A model generated the notes under the pieces. It searched no databases, was not told where the DNA came from, and saw nothing but the letters and a program-made list of their open reading frames with translations. This document shows positions 12,928 through 14,740 of a stretch of 14,740 bases of DNA, piece after piece. A program made the position numbers and the translations under genes. Source of the stretch: Deltaproteobacteria bacterium (GTDB taxonomy: Bacteria > Desulfobacterota > WTBG01). Position 1 is the stretch's first letter. Each line of letters starts with the position of its first letter. The stretch covers positions 1 to 14,740 of the forward strand of contig WTBG01000067.1 of NCBI GenBank assembly GCA_013139225.1. Direction: 5' to 3'.

Positions 12928-13544
12928 GCAGATAATGTCCTTGTTATCTTTTCCAGGCAAGATTGTGTAATAATCAGCTTATCGTATCTTAGGATATCAT
13001 AAACATTGAGGCCCTCGGGTCTCAGTACTTTGACAAAAGGTACGTTACTGGCAGATTTTTCTAAATGGAGATTGCTGTCGTCTATGATGAAAGCATCTTT
13101 TATATCGAAACGATTTAATGTTGTAATAACACCCTTGGTTTTAATCTCTGGAAGATTAAAATTATCCAGAATGAGCAACTTATCCTCTTTCAGCTTGATA
13201 CTTAATGCAGTTCGCAAAGCCAACTTCTTCACTTTTTTATTAAGTCTGTAGGAATAATCTCTGGGAAGAGGACCAAAGGTGGTACCGCCTCCTTTCCAGA
13301 TGGGAGATCTGATAGAACCTGCCCTTGCTCGCCCGGTGCCTTTTTGCCGCCACGGTTTTTTCCCACCACCCCGGACGTGCGACCTGTTTTTGGTAGAGGC
13401 AGTTCCAGCTCTTCTGTTGGCCAGCTGCATCTTCACCACCTCATAAAGGAGATGGGGTTTAACCTCACAGCCAAAGACCTTCTCATCCAAGACAACCTGC
13501 GATACTTTTTCTTTATTTGTATTGTAAATATCTGCTGAATACAT
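12924..13544 (-). CDS. rplD: 50S ribosomal protein L4
   Basis: L4 is an early-assembly protein whose long loop lines the peptide exit tunnel near the site of macrolide action. It has 206 residues. The basic tunnel loop is visible at about residues 44-95 (RRAGTAST, GGGKKPWRQKGTGRARAGS, GPLPRDYSYRLNKK). In E. coli L4 also represses the S10 operon through its leader. No such leader can be recognised here, because tuf directly precedes rpsJ. The start ATG lies 3 bp after the rplC stop with only a weak Shine-Dalgarno. The stop TGA overlaps the rplW ATG (ATGA), which suggests translational coupling. Confidence 0.97.
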   Translation of the reverse strand: MYSADIYNTNKEKVSQVVLDEKVFGCEVKPHLLYEVVKMQLANRRAGTASTKNRSHVRGGGKKPWRQKGTGRARAGSIRSPIWKGGGTTFGPLPRDYSYRLNKKVKKLALRTALSIKLKEDKLLILDNFNLPEIKTKGVITTLNRFDIKDAFIIDDSNLHLEKSASNVPFVKVLRPEGLNVYDILRYDKLIITQSCLEKITRTLSA

Positions 13545-13547
13545 AAT

Positions 13548-14201
13548 TTACTTTTTGGTTCCCGTGGTGGCTGACAACTTTTTTGAAGGTTTAATGAGGA
13601 GCATTCCATTTTTCCCACCGGGAATGGCCCCTTTTATAAATAGCAAGTTTTTTTCAACCTGTCTGTCGACAATCTCAAGATTTGCGACAGTTACGGTGGC
13701 TGAACCTTGGTGGCCAGGGAGTTTCTTGCCCTTAAACACCCGGGAAGGGTATGCGCTACATCCAATAGAGCCAGGAGCACGGTGAATGTTTGAACCGTGT
13801 GAAGCGGGTCCTCCACTAAACCCCCACCTCTTCATCGTTCCAGAAAACCCTTTTCCCTTGCTTATGCCGGTTATTGTAACTTTCTGCCCCACCTGGAAGA
13901 TTTCCAGGTTAATCTCTTGTCCTACCTTATGGGTGTTGGTATCATCCACTTCAAACTCTTTTAGAAAACAGAAAGCGCCTGTGTTACCCTTTTTGAAGTG
14001 ACCCATTAAAGGTTTGTTTGTTTTATTCATCTTCTTAGGCAGGAACCCGAGTTGCAGGGTATTATACCCGTCTTTTTCTTTGTTTTTTATTTGAACAACA
14101 GAACAAGGGCCAGCCTCTATTACCGTGATAGGAATTGCCTTACCATCTCCGGAAAAAATTTGAGTCATCCCTAGTTTTCGACCAATTAGTCCTAACACCA
14201 C
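13548..14201 (-). CDS. rplC: 50S ribosomal protein L3
   Basis: L3 binds 23S rRNA early in assembly and reaches toward the peptidyl-transferase centre. It has 217 residues, about normal. The N-terminus GLIGRKLGMTQIF and the central loop FSGGPASHGS then HRAPGSIG (about residues 128-147) are diagnostic. The start is a GTG followed by a second GTG. The first one fits the family N-terminus and lies 11 nt after AAGGAG. The stretch read as SIGQNQ in E. coli L3, which contains the glutamine methylated by PrmB, reads SIGCSA here, so that modification looks unavailable. The stop lies 3 bp before the rplD start. Confidence 0.97.
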   Translation of the reverse strand: MVLGLIGRKLGMTQIFSGDGKAIPITVIEAGPCSVVQIKNKEKDGYNTLQLGFLPKKMNKTNKPLMGHFKKGNTGAFCFLKEFEVDDTNTHKVGQEINLEIFQVGQKVTITGISKGKGFSGTMKRWGFSGGPASHGSNIHRAPGSIGCSAYPSRVFKGKKLPGHQGSATVTVANLEIVDRQVEKNLLFIKGAIPGGKNGMLLIKPSKKLSATTGTKK

Positions 14202-14236
14202 CTTATCTAATACTCCTTTTCAGGTAGAGAGTTTTT

Positions 14237-14551
14237 TCAAAGTTTAATTTCTACATCAACTCCTGCAGACAGGTCTAAACGCATGAGCGCATCAACCGTT
14301 TGTTGCGTAGGTTCCAATATGTCAAGCAGCCTTTTGTGAGTTCTAATCTCGAACTGCTCCCTGGATTTCTTGTCAACGTGAGGAGAACGCAGCACACAAT
14401 ATTTGTTTTTAACCGTGGGTAAGGGGATGGGGCCTACAACCTTAGCCCCTGTCCTTTTAGCTGTTTCCACAATCTCTTCAACAGATTGATCTAGCAGCTT
14501 ATGGTCATATGCCTTTAGTCGAATCCGTATCTTCTGAGCGTCCTCACTCAT
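14237..14551 (-). CDS. rpsJ: 30S ribosomal protein S10
   Basis: S10 of the small-subunit head, which also doubles in many bacteria as the NusE transcription antitermination factor. The protein is 104 residues, the usual length. It shows the family pattern IRIRLKAYDHKLLD near the start, GPIPLPT in the middle and SPHVDKKSREQFEIRTHKR in the extended loop. The ATG is preceded by GAGGT at 7-nt spacing, which supports this start. It is the first gene of the S10 block and follows tuf by 54 bp with no obvious strong promoter between them. Cotranscription with tuf is therefore inferred. Confidence 0.98.
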   Translation of the reverse strand: MSEDAQKIRIRLKAYDHKLLDQSVEEIVETAKRTGAKVVGPIPLPTVKNKYCVLRSPHVDKKSREQFEIRTHKRLLDILEPTQQTVDALMRLDLSAGVDVEIKL

Positions 14552-14605
14552 TAATGTTACCTCATAACCAGAGATTTAAAGTTGTAGCAAATGCTTTTCC
14601 CTGTA

Positions 14606-14740
14606 TTACTCCAGAACTTCTGAAATCACTCCTGCACCTACTGTTCTCCCGCCTTCCCGAATAGCAAACCGCAATTCCTTCTCCATGGCTATTGGGGTAA
14701 TAAGCTCCGCCACCAGCTCTACATTGTCTCCGGGCATTAC
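14606..14740 (-). CDS. tuf: Elongation factor Tu, C-terminal end (partial)
   Basis: The last 44 codons and TAA stop of EF-Tu, the GTPase that carries aminoacyl-tRNA to the ribosome. The gene enters from the right edge, so the start and the GTP-binding domain lie outside. What is visible is the end of beta-barrel domain 3. It reads VMPGDNVEL, then ITPIAMEKELRFAIREGG and RTVGAGV, ending SEVLE, all hallmark EF-Tu C-terminal motifs. The frame is open to the window edge. It lies 54 bp upstream of rpsJ in the same direction, which implies that the str operon (usually rpsL-rpsG-fusA-tuf) runs straight into the S10 operon. Identification is firm; which tuf copy this is cannot be told. Confidence 0.96.
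   Translation of the reverse strand, partial: VMPGDNVELVAELITPIAMEKELRFAIREGGRTVGAGVISEVLE

Overview
The window holds one long, head-to-tail ribosomal-protein and translation gene cluster, all on the minus strand and so read from right to left. It is the classical S10 - spc - alpha superoperon of a bacterium. Protein features suggest a Gram-negative bacterium of the Desulfobacterota ('deltaproteobacterial') type. RpoA opens with an M-x-R-N-W-x-x-L-I-K-P-K-R block, and several ribosomal proteins are in their zinc-binding form (S4, type-Z S14, L24, L36). The DNA is moderately AT-rich. The lineage is inferred from remembered family patterns and was not tested with a tree.

Layout in transcription order. 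The 3' end of tuf (EF-Tu) enters at the right edge. The S10 block follows: rpsJ, rplC, rplD, rplW, [a 153-bp spacer], rplB, rpsS, rplV, rpsC, rplP, rpmC, rpsQ. Next is the spc block: rplN, rplX, rplE, rpsN, rpsH, rplF, rplR, rpsE, rpmD, rplO, secY, adk, infA, rpmJ. Last is the alpha block: rpsM, rpsK, rpsD, rpoA. Most genes are 3 to 67 bp apart or overlap slightly, and I see no clear internal terminator. The whole region probably behaves as one or a few long transcripts. tuf lies only 54 bp upstream of rpsJ, so the str and S10 operons are joined here.

The products are 25 ribosomal proteins, initiation factor IF1, the RNA polymerase alpha subunit, the SecY translocon channel, adenylate kinase and part of EF-Tu. 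Together they supply translation, transcription, protein export and nucleotide balance, the usual growth-linked set.

Two places do not fit the compact pattern. First, the 153-bp gap between rplW and rplB is filled by an open frame of 53 codons. It starts 2 bp after the rplW stop, has a Shine-Dalgarno sequence, and runs into the rplB start. The same gap holds two inverted repeats, so it is either an unannotated small gene or an inserted intergenic repeat. Second, right after rpoA, where rplQ is usually expected, there is a run of four hairpins in about 100 bp, including a 14-bp perfect stem. rplQ is not inside the window. There is also no map gene between adk and infA. Eight of the 29 complete known genes appear to use GTG or TTG starts, several confirmed by strong Shine-Dalgarno sequences. 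I found no new multi-gene system; this is mainly a conserved housekeeping region.
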